DNA from: Shewanella denitrificans OS217
Lineage (GTDB): Bacteria > Pseudomonadota > Gammaproteobacteria > Enterobacterales > Shewanellaceae
Reading direction: 5' to 3'
Assembly (NCBI RefSeq): GCF_000013765.1
Contig: NC_007954.1
Span: 124,001-188,000, forward strand
Length of the DNA stretch: 64,000 nucleotides
The translations under genes and the position numbers were made by a program. This document shows, piece by piece, positions 1-9,421 of this stretch. The notes beneath the pieces are model-generated. The model was given only the letters and a program-made list of their open reading frames with translations, did not search any database and was not told where the DNA came from. The stretch's first letter is position 1; the number at the start of each line of letters is the position of its first letter.

Positions 1-192
1 CACTAGAGTGAGTTCACCCACACCGGCTACGGCCAAGTATTGGCTGGCTGCACAGCCTAGGCCGCCCAGCCCTATCATTAATATTTTGGCTTGCTTTAGG
101 GCTTCTTGACCTTCTAAGTCCACCCCTTTAATGGAGATTTGCCTGCTGTAACGCATCATCTCAGTATGGGATAGGATCTCGGCTTCAAACAT
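1..192 (-). CDS. moeB: Molybdopterin-synthase adenylyltransferase MoeB, N-terminal part (cut by window edge)
   Basis: The reverse strand reads an open frame of 64 codons from an ATG at 192 that runs off the left edge. The product begins MFEAEILSHTEMMRYSRQIS and reaches the nucleotide-binding motif IGLGGLGC (GxGGLGC type) of the E1-like/ThiF superfamily. In that family MoeB adenylates the C-terminal glycine of MoaD so that it can be thiocarboxylated for molybdopterin synthesis in the cytoplasm. The paired gene moeA lies 51 bases upstream on the same strand, which supports MoeB over the paralogue ThiF. The catalytic cysteine and zinc-binding region lie outside the window. Confidence 0.88.
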   Translation of the reverse strand, partial: MFEAEILSHTEMMRYSRQISIKGVDLEGQEALKQAKILMIGLGGLGCAASQYLAVAGVGELTLV

Positions 193-243
193 TAACGGCT
201 ACCTTTTATCGTTTATTATCAGATGTATACAGCCAGCATACTA

Positions 244-1491
244 TCAGGATAGTACTGAGTTAAAAGGCTCGACTCTGACCATGGTGCCAGCATCTAGATC
301 ACCTTGCTCTTGCTCTAATAAAACAAAGCAATTGGCAAGACTCATGGAGGTCAACATACCAGAACCTTGGCCGCCTGTGATGGCAACGCAGGGCTGGTTA
401 CCCGCATCATAGGAGAGGATCCCCCTTTGATATTCCACCCGCCCAGGCTGCTTGCGTATTGGGCTAGTGAGCTTAGCGGGAAAGGTTAAGCTGGGCACTA
501 ATTCAAGGCCTTGCATCTTTTGCAGTAAGGGCCACACCAACTTGTAGAAGGTCACCATAGAAGAGACAGGGTTTCCAGGGAGGCCACAGAAGACAGCTGA
601 ACCTATTTTACCGAAGGCGAAGGGTTTGCCGGGTTTGATGGCTAGCTTCCAAAAGTTAATTTCCCCTTCCTCGGCGAGCACTTGCTTGATGTAGTCGGCG
701 TCTCCGACAGAAACGCCGCCTGAGGTTAAAATCATATCAGCGCTCGCGGCGGTGCGAAATGCAGCGCGAATGGCTTCTTTATCATCGGAAATCACACCTA
801 AATCGACTAATTCCACATTGGCTCTGTGCAATAAACCATGGATAGAGTATCGATTAGAATCATAAATTTGCCCAGCTGCCAGCTCACTGCCGACGGGTCT
901 TAATTCATCTCCGGTGGAGAAAAATGCCACTTTAAGCCTGCGGCTGACACGCACATGACTCACGCCTATGGTGGCCAATACCCCAAGTTCTGCCGCCCTT
1001 AGGGTGATGCCTTTTTTAAGTACCTTAGTACCAGAGGTCAGCTCTTCAGCCCTAAGGCGCACATTGGCGCCGCGCATTTTAGGGGGCTGGATATAAACTT
1101 TATCACCCTCTTGCTGGGTTTTTTCTTGCATCTGCACGGTATCAAAACCTGCAGGCATGGGCGCCCCAGTCATGATCCTGATACAAGTGTTAGCCCCAGC
1201 TTGGCCTTGGAAAGGGTGTCCGGCAAATGAGCGACCTGCTAAGGTAAGGCGGTGAGTGTCTTGGCCACTTAGTTCATCGAACCGAAAGGCGTAACCGTCC
1301 ATGGCCGAGTTATCAAAAGGAGGCAGGTCGATGCAAGAAACGAGATCTTCTGCCAACACCCGGCCTACTGCTTGGCTTAAACTCAGCACTTCGGTATCAG
1401 CTACAGGTTTCACTTGTGCTAACAATAACTTAATGGCATCCACAGGATGGAGTAAGGCGGGCTGGGCACAGGCATCGATTGGGTTAGTCAT
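244..1491 (-). CDS. moeA: Molybdopterin molybdenumtransferase MoeA
   Basis: MoeA inserts molybdate into adenylylated molybdopterin in the last cytoplasmic step of molybdenum cofactor synthesis. The 415-residue length is normal for the family. Visible family signatures are the N-terminal segment with 'PPFDNSAMDGYA', the 'RIMTGAPMP' motif, the MPT-binding 'TSGGVSVGD' motif, and 'KPGKPFAFG' followed by 'FCGLPGNPVSSMV'. A longer frame opens at 1521, but the ATG at 1491 is preferred because GAGG lies 8 bases upstream of it. It is transcribed with moeB (51-base gap), moeA first. The 154 bases to the divergent gene at 1646 must hold its promoter. Confidence 0.95.
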   Translation of the reverse strand: MTNPIDACAQPALLHPVDAIKLLLAQVKPVADTEVLSLSQAVGRVLAEDLVSCIDLPPFDNSAMDGYAFRFDELSGQDTHRLTLAGRSFAGHPFQGQAGANTCIRIMTGAPMPAGFDTVQMQEKTQQEGDKVYIQPPKMRGANVRLRAEELTSGTKVLKKGITLRAAELGVLATIGVSHVRVSRRLKVAFFSTGDELRPVGSELAAGQIYDSNRYSIHGLLHRANVELVDLGVISDDKEAIRAAFRTAASADMILTSGGVSVGDADYIKQVLAEEGEINFWKLAIKPGKPFAFGKIGSAVFCGLPGNPVSSMVTFYKLVWPLLQKMQGLELVPSLTFPAKLTSPIRKQPGRVEYQRGILSYDAGNQPCVAITGGQGSGMLTSMSLANCFVLLEQEQGDLDAGTMVRVEPFNSVLS

Positions 1492-1645
1492 ACAAGCATC
1501 CTCGTAGGCTTTAAATTGCAAACATAAAGCATAACTTCATGATAGATGAGTTATTATGCCATGCTGAGTGTAGATAACTATGATCTCGGCAATGCTTTGG
1601 CTATTTTAGGTTTAAATAACGACATAAAAATATCAGAAATAATGT

Positions 1646-1918
1646 ATGGAAAATGAAAAACAGTCGCCTTGGTATTTATATCTAGTGCAATGTGCCAATA
1701 GCCATCTATATACAGGGATCACTAAAGATGTCGCTAGGCGCTTTAGCGAGCATCAGCAAGGTGGCATCAAGGCCGCAAAATTTTTAAAAGGAAAAGGGCC
1801 GTTAACCTTGGTTTATCAAGAGCTTGTTGGTAGCCAAAGCCAAGCATTAAAACGTGAGTTAATGATTAAAAAACTCACACGGGCACAAAAACTGCAATTG
1901 ATTAATGGACATCAATAA
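1646..1918 (+). CDS. yhbQ: GIY-YIG nuclease-superfamily protein (YhbQ/UPF0213-like)
   Basis: The 90-residue product has the single-domain GIY-YIG fold pattern: 'WYLYLVQCANSHLYTGIT' supplies the paired tyrosine motifs (YLVQC and YTG), followed by the 'ARRFSEHQQG' helix with Arg and His, and 'LVYQELVGSQSQALKREL' with the conserved Glu near the C-terminus. The E. coli homologue YhbQ is reported to act on DNA, but the biological role is not settled. The gene diverges from moeA. Its last 14 bases overlap the next gene in another frame, which suggests translational coupling. Confidence 0.88.
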   Translation: MENEKQSPWYLYLVQCANSHLYTGITKDVARRFSEHQQGGIKAAKFLKGKGPLTLVYQELVGSQSQALKRELMIKKLTRAQKLQLINGHQ

Positions 1919-2948
1919 TCTCATGCAACTGGTCTCGCATACCCAAGCTTCATCCTCACCCCGCAAGTCTAGGGGATATTTATGCTTGCCTTCATGGCTT
2001 TGGTTAACCCTACTTAGTAGCTTTTCCTTAACTGAAACAAAAGCTTCAACCATAACCAGTGTGGAACAAAGTGCGAAAGCCGCCCCGCAGGAGCTAATCG
2101 AAGGGGGGCATGAGCATCAACACATCCCCCTCGCTTCTCAGCGGATAAGACTGCCTCCGCCGCCATTAAATATGGCATCCAGTTATGATTATTTTTATGA
2201 CTTGCTTGAATTGATTTTGATAAAAACTCAGGCCGAATATGGCCCTGTGATATTGGAAACGCTTCCGAGCGCTCTATCTCAATCCCGTGGCTTAAGCTCA
2301 CTCAATTCTGGTCTCATTGATATCATCTGGGCAGGCACAAATATAGAAAGAGAGCAGCGCTATACTCCCATACGTATTCCATTGGTTGGTGGCTTATTAG
2401 GCATGCGAGTCCCAGTGATTAAGCGAGTTCGGTTAGCCGAATTTCAAGCCATTCGTATGCCAGAGCAACTTAAAAAACTCACCGCCTGCCAAGGCTCACA
2501 ATGGCCAGACTCTGACATACTAGAAGCCAACGGTTACAAGGTTGAGCGGATTATCATGTTCGAACTCATGTATACCATGTTGAATCATGACCGCTGTGAT
2601 TATTTCCCTCGAGGAATAAACGAGGTATTTTCCGAACTCGATGGCCCAGAACGAGATGAGTTAATGGCGTTTGAAGGCATCTTGCTGCGCTATTCTATGC
2701 CTATGTACTTTTTCGTTAGTCAGGAAAATGTTCAACTGGAGCAGCGCTTGACTTCAGGATTGGAGGCCATGGTGGCTTCTGGGGAACTAAAAAAATATAT
2801 CTTGAGCCATAAGGTGACTCAAGGCATCTTCCCCTTGAGTCGCTATCATAATAGCCGGATATTCGAGTTAGTTAATCCAAGTTTGCCAGCCAGCTTAGTC
2901 GATCGTCCTGAGCTTTGGATTAAGCTAAAAAAAACCTCAAAACAATGA
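1905..2948 (+). CDS. Predicted periplasmic solute-binding-like protein
   Basis: This 347-residue protein has an N-terminal hydrophobic segment (about residues 26-45, 'LPSWLWLTLLSSFSL') ending near 'TKAS', consistent with an export signal. The rest resembles type 2 periplasmic binding folds: an early 'SSYDYFYDLLELIL' helix, a central 'GLIDIIWAGT' strand-turn, and later 'HDRCDYFPRGINEVF', a pattern seen in proteins annotated as transporter substrate-binding-domain proteins. No permease is adjacent, so it may be a stand-alone sensor or binding protein. The ATG at 1905 lies inside the preceding gene; ATG 1923 is an alternative, so the exact N-terminus is uncertain. The ligand is unknown. Confidence 0.7.
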   Translation: MDINNLMQLVSHTQASSSPRKSRGYLCLPSWLWLTLLSSFSLTETKASTITSVEQSAKAAPQELIEGGHEHQHIPLASQRIRLPPPPLNMASSYDYFYDLLELILIKTQAEYGPVILETLPSALSQSRGLSSLNSGLIDIIWAGTNIEREQRYTPIRIPLVGGLLGMRVPVIKRVRLAEFQAIRMPEQLKKLTACQGSQWPDSDILEANGYKVERIIMFELMYTMLNHDRCDYFPRGINEVFSELDGPERDELMAFEGILLRYSMPMYFFVSQENVQLEQRLTSGLEAMVASGELKKYILSHKVTQGIFPLSRYHNSRIFELVNPSLPASLVDRPELWIKLKKTSKQ

Positions 2949-2963
2949 ATGTTTTGAGGTTTC
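2931..2963. terminator. Bidirectional terminator between convergent genes
   Basis: An inverted repeat (AACCTCAAAAC at 2933-2943, GTTTTGAGGTT at 2951-2961) has an A-run before it and T-rich sequence after it. It sits between the stop of the solute-binding-like gene and the convergent pckA, so it can serve both strands. Confidence 0.8.
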
Positions 2964-3003
2964 TTATTCTCTTAAGCATTTAAGCCATTAACAACTTAAC
3001 AGA

Positions 3004-4545
3004 TTAGGCTTTTGGGCCTGCCTGCTTAATCGCCTCAGAGACTTGATACTTAGCGAAGTTACTGTTGAACTCCTGGGCTAATTGCTTAGCATACTTAGCG
3101 TACATGTCTTTGTCTGCCCAGGTATTGATAGGGTTAAGCAGTGTGCTATCCACCCCTTCAATGGCTAATGGCACGGCAAGGTTTAATGTGGCTAAGTGCT
3201 CAGTCGGTGCATCTTTTAAGCTACCAGACACGATAGCATCGACGATGGCACGTGTTGTTGGGATGTCAAAACGCTTGCCTACGCCATGGGGACCACCAGT
3301 CCAACCTGTGTTGACTAAGTACACTTGGCTGTTGAATGACTCGATGCGTTCTATCAATAGCTCAGCGTAAACACCGGCTGGACGTGGGAAAAATGGCGCA
3401 CCAAAACAAGTGGAGAAGGTTGATTGTATGGCTGAGGTTGAGCCCATTTCAGTGGAACCCACTTTGGCCGTGTAACCCGACAAGAAGTGATAGGCGGCTT
3501 GCTCTTTAGTCAAAATTGACACAGGAGGCAGTACCCCAGACACGTCACAGGTCAAGAACACCACGGCATGAGGTTCATTGCCACGGTTTTCTACCTTACG
3601 CTGAGCGATATGCTCAAGGGGGTAAGCCGCGCGGCTATTCTCTGTTAAGCTGCTGTCTTTATAGTTCGGCACGCGGTTTTCATCGAGCATAACGTTTTCA
3701 AGCACAGTACCAAAACGAATCGCATCCCAAATTACCGGCTCATTTTTCTGGCTTAAGTCGATACACTTGGCATAACAGCCGCCTTCGATGTTAAATACCC
3801 CACCCTTGGCCCAGCCGTGTTCGTCATCACCGATAAGAAAACGTTTTGGATCGGCTGACAAGGTGGTCTTGCCTGTGCCCGATAGACCAAAGAATAACGT
3901 GGTGTCGCCATCTTGACCTACGTTGGCCGAGCAGTGCATAGGCAATACGCCTTTGGCTGGCAAGAGGAAGTTCTGTACCGAGAACATGGATTTTTTCATC
4001 TCACCAGCATATTTAAGGCCAGCAAGCAGCACTTTGCGCTCGGCAAAGTTTAAAATCACCACCGCATCAGAATGGGTGCCATCTCGACTTGGGTCACAGA
4101 CAAAGCCTGGGGCGTTAATAATTTGCCACACGCCTTTGTCACCACGATTGAAGTGCTCAGGAGTGATAAACAAGTTACGGGCAAATAGCTGGTGCCAAGC
4201 GTATTCAGTGGTGACACGAACGGGTAGATAATGTTCGTCATCGGCGCCGACTTCGAGTTCTGATACAAATAATTCTTTTTCAGAAAGATAGGCTTCAACT
4301 CTGCCCCAGAGTGCATCGAAGGCACCGGCATCGAATGGCTTGTTGACTGGACCCCATTCGATATCAGCTTCTGAGCTAGGCTCTTTAACGATAAAACGAT
4401 CCGCAGGAGAGCGGCCAGTGCGAGCACCGGTTAACGCTACCAGTGCGCCATTGGCAGTGAGTCGGCCTTCGCCACGTTGAAGTGCAATTTCAACTAACTC
4501 GGCGCTGGTTGGGTTAAGGAAAGTGCGAGGTGCTCCATCTGTCAT
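3004..4545 (-). CDS. pckA: Phosphoenolpyruvate carboxykinase (ATP)
   Basis: PckA converts oxaloacetate and ATP to phosphoenolpyruvate, ADP and CO2, the entry step of gluconeogenesis in the cytoplasm. The 513-residue length fits the ATP-dependent class. Diagnostic motifs are the PEPCK P-loop 'GLSGTGKTTLSAD', 'FLIGDDEHGW' with metal-binding Asp residues, 'HCSANVG' upstream, and 'NTGWTGGPHGVGKR'. The frame extends to 4560, but the ATG at 4545 is preferred because a GGAG sits 9 bases before it and the protein then starts MTDGAPRTF. It is read toward the terminator shared with the gene at its left; an upstream region of about 245 bases separates it from hslO. Confidence 0.97.
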   Translation of the reverse strand: MTDGAPRTFLNPTSAELVEIALQRGEGRLTANGALVALTGARTGRSPADRFIVKEPSSEADIEWGPVNKPFDAGAFDALWGRVEAYLSEKELFVSELEVGADDEHYLPVRVTTEYAWHQLFARNLFITPEHFNRGDKGVWQIINAPGFVCDPSRDGTHSDAVVILNFAERKVLLAGLKYAGEMKKSMFSVQNFLLPAKGVLPMHCSANVGQDGDTTLFFGLSGTGKTTLSADPKRFLIGDDEHGWAKGGVFNIEGGCYAKCIDLSQKNEPVIWDAIRFGTVLENVMLDENRVPNYKDSSLTENSRAAYPLEHIAQRKVENRGNEPHAVVFLTCDVSGVLPPVSILTKEQAAYHFLSGYTAKVGSTEMGSTSAIQSTFSTCFGAPFFPRPAGVYAELLIERIESFNSQVYLVNTGWTGGPHGVGKRFDIPTTRAIVDAIVSGSLKDAPTEHLATLNLAVPLAIEGVDSTLLNPINTWADKDMYAKYAKQLAQEFNSNFAKYQVSEAIKQAGPKA

Positions 4546-4740
4546 AAATAAAATCTCCATGTCTTTAGGTCAGAGTACCAGTCTGTTGCTGGTTGAGTTT
4601 GTATTCAGTAAAAGCTGCCAAGGTTTGTGAACATGGCCTGATTTTTATGGCGGCTATTGTATCTTATGGAAACTCAGCTGTAACAGCCTTTGTCGTGATA
4701 TGTGTGTTCTAGATTTGGGACGCAGTGCGGGTTTGGAAGA

Positions 4741-4776
4741 CAATAAAAAAGGCGCCTATTGGCGCCTTTTTTATTG
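4741..4776 (-). terminator. Rho-independent terminator downstream of hslO
   Basis: A near-perfect palindrome (AAAAAAGGCGCC, loop TATT, GGCGCCTTTTTT) lies 15 bases beyond the hslO stop. The flanking A and T runs make it functional on either strand. On the minus strand it would end the hslR-hslO transcript before pckA. Confidence 0.88.
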
Positions 4777-4790
4777 AGTGGATTGGCAGA

Positions 4791-5657
4791 CTATTGGGTC
4801 TTAGTCTGACTGGTGTCTGCGTTATCACTAAAAAGCGCGGCAATGTCGATGGCGTCGAAGCTATAGCTTGCGGTGCAATACTCACAGCCCATGTCGATTT
4901 TGCCTTCTTCGGCTAATATGGTCTCAAGCTCTACAAGACTTAAGGTTTTAAGGGCGCCAGCACTGCGCTCTCGTGAGCAAGTACATTTAAAGCTGACATC
5001 CATGGGCTCGAATAACCTGACCTCTTCCTCATGATATAAGCGGTGCAATACTTCTTCAGCGCCTAGGTCGAATAACTCTTGAGGCTTAATCGTTTGAGTC
5101 AGCACTGACAAATGACTGAAATCATCATTTTGCTCTTGCTTGCTCGGCAAAACTTGCAGCAGCATGCCGGCGGCTTGCGCGTTTGTGGCGAATAAGTGGA
5201 TTTGGGTCGGCAATTGTTCGGACTGATTGAAATATTCTTCTAAACAGGCGGCCAAGGTACCGTGCTCTAAAGAGACTATGCCTTGATATCGCTCACCTTC
5301 ATCTGGGGTCAGGGTAATCACCATATAGCCTTTGCCCAGTAAAGTCGGCAAGCTGGCATCTTTAGCAAGTTCGCCTTTCCAGCGGGCAACACCGCGCAGC
5401 TGCAGTTCATTATTACCATTGATAACCGCCAATGACACAGGACCATCACCTTGCAGTTGAACACTAATATCACCACTGAATTTGATGGTTGCAGTGAGCA
5501 GCGAAGTGGCAGCCATCAGCTCGCCTAACAATACCTGCAGCGCTTTAGGGTAGTCTTGGGCGGCTAACATGGCTTGAAAACTGTCTTCAAGCTGGACTAA
5601 TTGGCCGCGAACATCGGCATTATCAAACAGGTAACGGTGTAAAATATCTCTACTCAT
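4791..5657 (-). CDS. hslO: Redox-regulated holdase chaperone Hsp33
   Basis: Hsp33 is a cytoplasmic chaperone that is zinc-bound and inactive when reduced, and binds unfolding proteins when oxidised. The 288-residue product has the usual N-terminal 'LHRYLFDNADVRGQL' and the C-terminal redox switch: a 'CTC' pair and a 'CEYC' pair about 30 residues apart, the CxC...CxxC zinc tetrad. The 'GxGYMVITLTPDEGERYQG' segment is also typical. It follows hslR on the same strand with a 60-base gap, the normal hslR-hslO arrangement of heat-shock genes. Confidence 0.96.
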   Translation of the reverse strand: MSRDILHRYLFDNADVRGQLVQLEDSFQAMLAAQDYPKALQVLLGELMAATSLLTATIKFSGDISVQLQGDGPVSLAVINGNNELQLRGVARWKGELAKDASLPTLLGKGYMVITLTPDEGERYQGIVSLEHGTLAACLEEYFNQSEQLPTQIHLFATNAQAAGMLLQVLPSKQEQNDDFSHLSVLTQTIKPQELFDLGAEEVLHRLYHEEEVRLFEPMDVSFKCTCSRERSAGALKTLSLVELETILAEEGKIDMGCEYCTASYSFDAIDIAALFSDNADTSQTKTQ

Positions 5658-5717
5658 GACTATCTCGTGGTTTGGTGTTCTGTAATTTAAGTTAACTCGC
5701 AGATGAACTCTTGCGGG

Positions 5718-6116
5718 CTAATATTGTTTAACTTTTAGCAATTGACGTCTCTGTTTCTTATCCGGTTTATGCACAGGAGCCGGATTAAGTAAGATGTTTA
5801 GACGTCGAGCCTCGGCATTGACGGCGCGCTTTTGCTGGCTCTCTTGGGTTTCTTGGTAGAGTGTCTGAGCTAGGGCCGCGCCTTGCCTGTGTTCCGATAA
5901 ACCCAGTATGACTATGTGTTTGTCTTCCATACCTTGGCGTATTCTTAAATGGGCACCCAATTCGACATTGCGACTGGATTTAGCCCGCTGGCCGTTGTAA
6001 TGTACTTTACCGCCATTAATCATCTCTTTGGCTATTGCGCGGGTCTTATAAAAACGTGCTGCCCATAGCCATTTGTCTAATCGAATCTTGTTGTTTTCGT
6101 CTTGGTCGTCGCTCAT
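5718..6116 (-). CDS. hslR: Heat-shock protein 15, ribosome-associated RNA-binding protein
   Basis: Hsp15 binds free 50S subunits carrying stalled nascent chains and assists their recycling. The 132-residue protein begins with an S4-type RNA-binding domain, 'IRLDKWLWAARFYKTR...INGGKVHYNGQ', and ends in a basic tail rich in Lys, Arg and Gln. The frame opens at 6143, but the ATG at 6116 is chosen because GGAG lies 5 bases before it and the protein then starts MSDDQDEN. It precedes hslO in the same direction. About 240 bases separate it from the divergent gspC, which must contain promoters for both. Confidence 0.94.
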   Translation of the reverse strand: MSDDQDENNKIRLDKWLWAARFYKTRAIAKEMINGGKVHYNGQRAKSSRNVELGAHLRIRQGMEDKHIVILGLSEHRQGAALAQTLYQETQESQQKRAVNAEARRLNILLNPAPVHKPDKKQRRQLLKVKQY

Positions 6117-6358
6117 TTTTTCTCCAAGAAAGTATGAGTTCACAAACGGATGAAAAAGTACTGTGATATTGCCACTATTAATTGTTAACTTGTGGTGGCT
6201 TTATCGCCATTTAAGGGCCGTCAACATAGCATATTTAGGCTATTTTCGCCAATCCTTATACAGTGGGCTTGTTGCTGAAAGCTGGCTGGGTTAGCATTAG
6301 ACGGGTTCAATAAATTAACATAATCAGAACAGAGGCCTGGCAGAGGGCCCGAATTAAT

Positions 6359-7270
6359 ATGGATGTATTAGATAACTTATTAGCAAAAGCCGCCAGAATA
6401 CCTCATAAGCAACTGAGTTTGTTTGTTTTTTGGTTTTTATTTGTGATTGTGTCATTACTGGCAGCACAAGTTACATGGAAGTTAATACCTGCCAATGCGC
6501 CGCTTGCAACATGGCAGGCGTCAGCTATTGCTTCAACTACCGCAAAGTCGATTAACCTTCAAGGTGTGCATAATTTACATTTATTTGGCAATCATGATGC
6601 CAGCCAAGTGAGTCGGGCCCCAGTGGTTGAAACCATAACCGACGCCCCTAAGACCAGCTTATCAATTTTGTTGACAGGCGTTGTCGCGTCGACAACAGAG
6701 ACTCAAGGTTTAGCCGTCATCGATTCTCGCGGCGTACAAGATACCTATAGCCTAGGGGATAAAATCAGTGGGACGTCGGCCTCATTAAAAGAGGTGTATG
6801 CGGATCGCATTATTATCACTAATGCGGGTCGTTATGAAACCTTGATGCTAGACGGCCTGCCTTACACAACCAATGGGCAAGTTAATCAGCAATTACAGCA
6901 GGCCAAGCAAAGCCAAGACGTGTCTCGGGTCGATCAACGCAATAATCAGCAAGTCTCACAGGAATTACGCCAATCCCGTGATGAGTTATTGGCAGACCCA
7001 AGCAAAATTACAGACTTCTTAGCCATTTCGCCAGTGCGAAATGGTGACTCACTCGCGGGTTATCGCCTCAATGCTGGCAGAGATGCCGCCTTGTTTAAGC
7101 AGGCGGGTTTTCAGGCTAATGACTTAGCCAAATCAATTAATGGATTTGATCTGACCGAAATGAGTCAGGCATTAGAAGTGATGGCCGGATTATCTGAGTT
7201 GACCGAAATCGCAGTCATGGTTGAGCGCGATGGGCAGCTGGTCGAAATCATGTTTAGTTTGCCAGAATAA
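6359..7270 (+). CDS. gspC: Type II secretion inner-membrane protein GspC
   Basis: GspC links the inner-membrane platform to the outer-membrane secretin and helps select substrates. The 303-residue protein has a short cytoplasmic head, one membrane anchor at about residues 20-38 ('LFVFWFLFVIVSLLAAQ'), a periplasmic homology region ('LLTGVVASTTETQGLAVI'), and a C-terminal PDZ-like domain ('AGYRLNAGRDAALFKQAGF...INGFDL'). It is the first gene of the gsp operon; gspD follows after 26 bases. Confidence 0.95.
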   Translation: MDVLDNLLAKAARIPHKQLSLFVFWFLFVIVSLLAAQVTWKLIPANAPLATWQASAIASTTAKSINLQGVHNLHLFGNHDASQVSRAPVVETITDAPKTSLSILLTGVVASTTETQGLAVIDSRGVQDTYSLGDKISGTSASLKEVYADRIIITNAGRYETLMLDGLPYTTNGQVNQQLQQAKQSQDVSRVDQRNNQQVSQELRQSRDELLADPSKITDFLAISPVRNGDSLAGYRLNAGRDAALFKQAGFQANDLAKSINGFDLTEMSQALEVMAGLSELTEIAVMVERDGQLVEIMFSLPE

Positions 7271-7296
7271 TACTGGTTTTAGGGGATAAAAGCATA

Positions 7297-9414
7297 ATGA
7301 ATAACAAAGGGATCCGCCGTAAGCTACTGCTGAGTGCGTTGACAGGCGCTGCATTACTCACATCACAACTAGCGTGGTCGGAACAATATGCTGCCAACTT
7401 TAAAGGCACAGACATTCAAGAATTCATTAATATTGTAGGTAAAAACCTCAATAAGACCATAGTGGTCGACCCCACTATTCGCGGTAAAATCAATGTCCGC
7501 AGTTATGATCTGCTCAATGATGATCAATACTATCGTTTCTTCCTCAACGTATTGCAAGTCTATGGCTATGCGGTTGTTGAGATGGAAAATAACATCATTA
7601 AGGTTATCAAAGATAAAGACGCTAAAGTGTCGGCAATCCGTATTGCCGATGATAAAGTCCCTGGGGTTGGCGATGAAATGGTCACTCGTATCGTGGCGCT
7701 TTACAACACAGAGGCGAAGCAACTTGCGCCATTACTGCGCCAACTTAACGATAACGCTGGCGGCGGTAACGTAGTTAATTATGACCCATCGAACGTGATG
7801 ATGATAACCGGCCGTGCCGCCGTGGTGAATAAGATCGTTGAAATCATTCGCCGAGTCGATAAACAAGGGGACACTGAAGTTCAAGTCGTCCCACTCGAAT
7901 ATGCTTCAGCCGGCGAGATGGTGCGTATTATCGACACCCTTTACCGCGCCACAGCCAACCAATCGCAAATGCCGGGTCAGTCACCGAAAGTGGTCGCCGA
8001 TGAGCGTCTCAATGCTGTGATTGTCAGTGGTGATGAGAAGAGTCGCCTGCGGGTGGTGTCACTTATTCGTAAACTGGATGCCGAGCAAGCCAGTACCGGC
8101 AATACCAAGGTGCGTTACTTGCACTATGCCAAGGCCGAAGATTTAGTCGAAGTGTTAACCGGTTTTGCCGAGCGTTTACAAGAAGGCGGTGATAAGGGTG
8201 CCCAGCAGGGCGGCGCTAAGCGTCGTAATGATATCAATATCATGGCCCATGTGGACACCAATGCCTTGGTTATCAGCGCCGAGCCTGATCAGATGCGCAC
8301 CATAGAAAGCGTGATTAATCAGCTAGATATTCGCCGTGCGCAAGTTTTGGTTGAGGCCATTATTGTTGAAGTTGCCGAGAATGATGATGTTGGTTTTGGC
8401 ATTCAATGGGCCAGCATGGCTGGCGGCGGCACTCAGTTTAACAACTTAGGCGCCACCATAGGTGAAGTCGGTGCGGGTGTGTGGGCTGCCCGTGAAAAAG
8501 ACGTTGCTCAGGTGACTACGATTGATGCGAATAATAAGCCTGTAGTGAGTAATAATCCTAAAACCGAAGGGGACTACACCTTGCTAGCCCAAGCGTTAGG
8601 CAAGGTTAACGGTATGGCTTGGGGTGTGGCAAGCGGCGATTTTGGCGCGCTTATCCAAGCCGTGTCCAGCGATACTAACTCTAACGTATTAGCCACACCT
8701 TCGATTACCACCTTAGATAATCAAGAAGCTTCTTTCATCGTGGGTGACGAAGTGCCTATCTTAACTGGCAGCCAGAACTCCAGTAATGGCAATGCTAACC
8801 CATTCCAGACGGTTGAGCGTAAAGAGGTCGGCGTTAAGCTTAAGGTGACACCGCAGATCAACGAAGGCACGGCGGTTAAGCTCACCATTGAACAAGAAGT
8901 GTCAGGTATCAATGGTAAGACCGGGGTGGATGTCACCTTCGCGACTCGCCGTCTTACGACTACGGTAATGGCAGATTCGGGTCAAATTGTTGTTTTAGGC
9001 GGTTTGATTAACGAAGAAGTGCAAGAAAGCATCCAGAAAGTGCCTTTCTTGGGCGACATTCCCTTTATTGGTCATCTGTTTAAGTCGTCGTCTAGCAGTA
9101 AGAAAAAGAAAAACTTGATGGTGTTTATCAAGCCCACCATTATTCGTGATGGTGTGATTATGGAAGGTATCGCGGGTCGTAAATACAATTATTTCAGAGC
9201 TCTACAACTTGAGCAGCAGGTGCGCGGCGTTAACTTAATGCCAAATACCGAAGTGCCAGTGCTGGAAGAGTGGAACCAGGATGCGTATATCCCTGAAGAC
9301 GTTAATCGTGTGCTTGACAGATACAAGGATGGCAAAGGCCTAGATACAGACTTACGCAATAGCGATGCGGCGCTAAAGGCCATTTCAGACAATAAAGCAT
9401 CGGCCGATGAGTGA
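7297..9414 (+). CDS. gspD: Type II secretion secretin GspD
   Basis: GspD forms the outer-membrane channel of the type II system. The 705-residue product has a signal peptide ending near 'LAWSEQ', an N0 domain ('YAANFKGTDIQEFINIVG'), repeated N1-N3 domains ('VQVVPLEYASAGEMVRIID' and 'VRYLHYAKAEDLVEVL'), and a C-terminal secretin domain with 'VPFLGDIPFIGHLF'. The N3 region has a Gly/Gln-rich linker near 'GGDKGAQQGG'. No lipobox is seen. The stop overlaps the region upstream of gspE. Confidence 0.97.
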   Translation: MNNKGIRRKLLLSALTGAALLTSQLAWSEQYAANFKGTDIQEFINIVGKNLNKTIVVDPTIRGKINVRSYDLLNDDQYYRFFLNVLQVYGYAVVEMENNIIKVIKDKDAKVSAIRIADDKVPGVGDEMVTRIVALYNTEAKQLAPLLRQLNDNAGGGNVVNYDPSNVMMITGRAAVVNKIVEIIRRVDKQGDTEVQVVPLEYASAGEMVRIIDTLYRATANQSQMPGQSPKVVADERLNAVIVSGDEKSRLRVVSLIRKLDAEQASTGNTKVRYLHYAKAEDLVEVLTGFAERLQEGGDKGAQQGGAKRRNDINIMAHVDTNALVISAEPDQMRTIESVINQLDIRRAQVLVEAIIVEVAENDDVGFGIQWASMAGGGTQFNNLGATIGEVGAGVWAAREKDVAQVTTIDANNKPVVSNNPKTEGDYTLLAQALGKVNGMAWGVASGDFGALIQAVSSDTNSNVLATPSITTLDNQEASFIVGDEVPILTGSQNSSNGNANPFQTVERKEVGVKLKVTPQINEGTAVKLTIEQEVSGINGKTGVDVTFATRRLTTTVMADSGQIVVLGGLINEEVQESIQKVPFLGDIPFIGHLFKSSSSSKKKKNLMVFIKPTIIRDGVIMEGIAGRKYNYFRALQLEQQVRGVNLMPNTEVPVLEEWNQDAYIPEDVNRVLDRYKDGKGLDTDLRNSDAALKAISDNKASADE

Positions 9415-9421
9415 GGCACTG

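Noticed and set aside
4056..4427. A 123-codon reverse-strand frame inside pckA
   Set aside because: It is an alternative frame of pckA with no ribosome binding site or recognisable domain.
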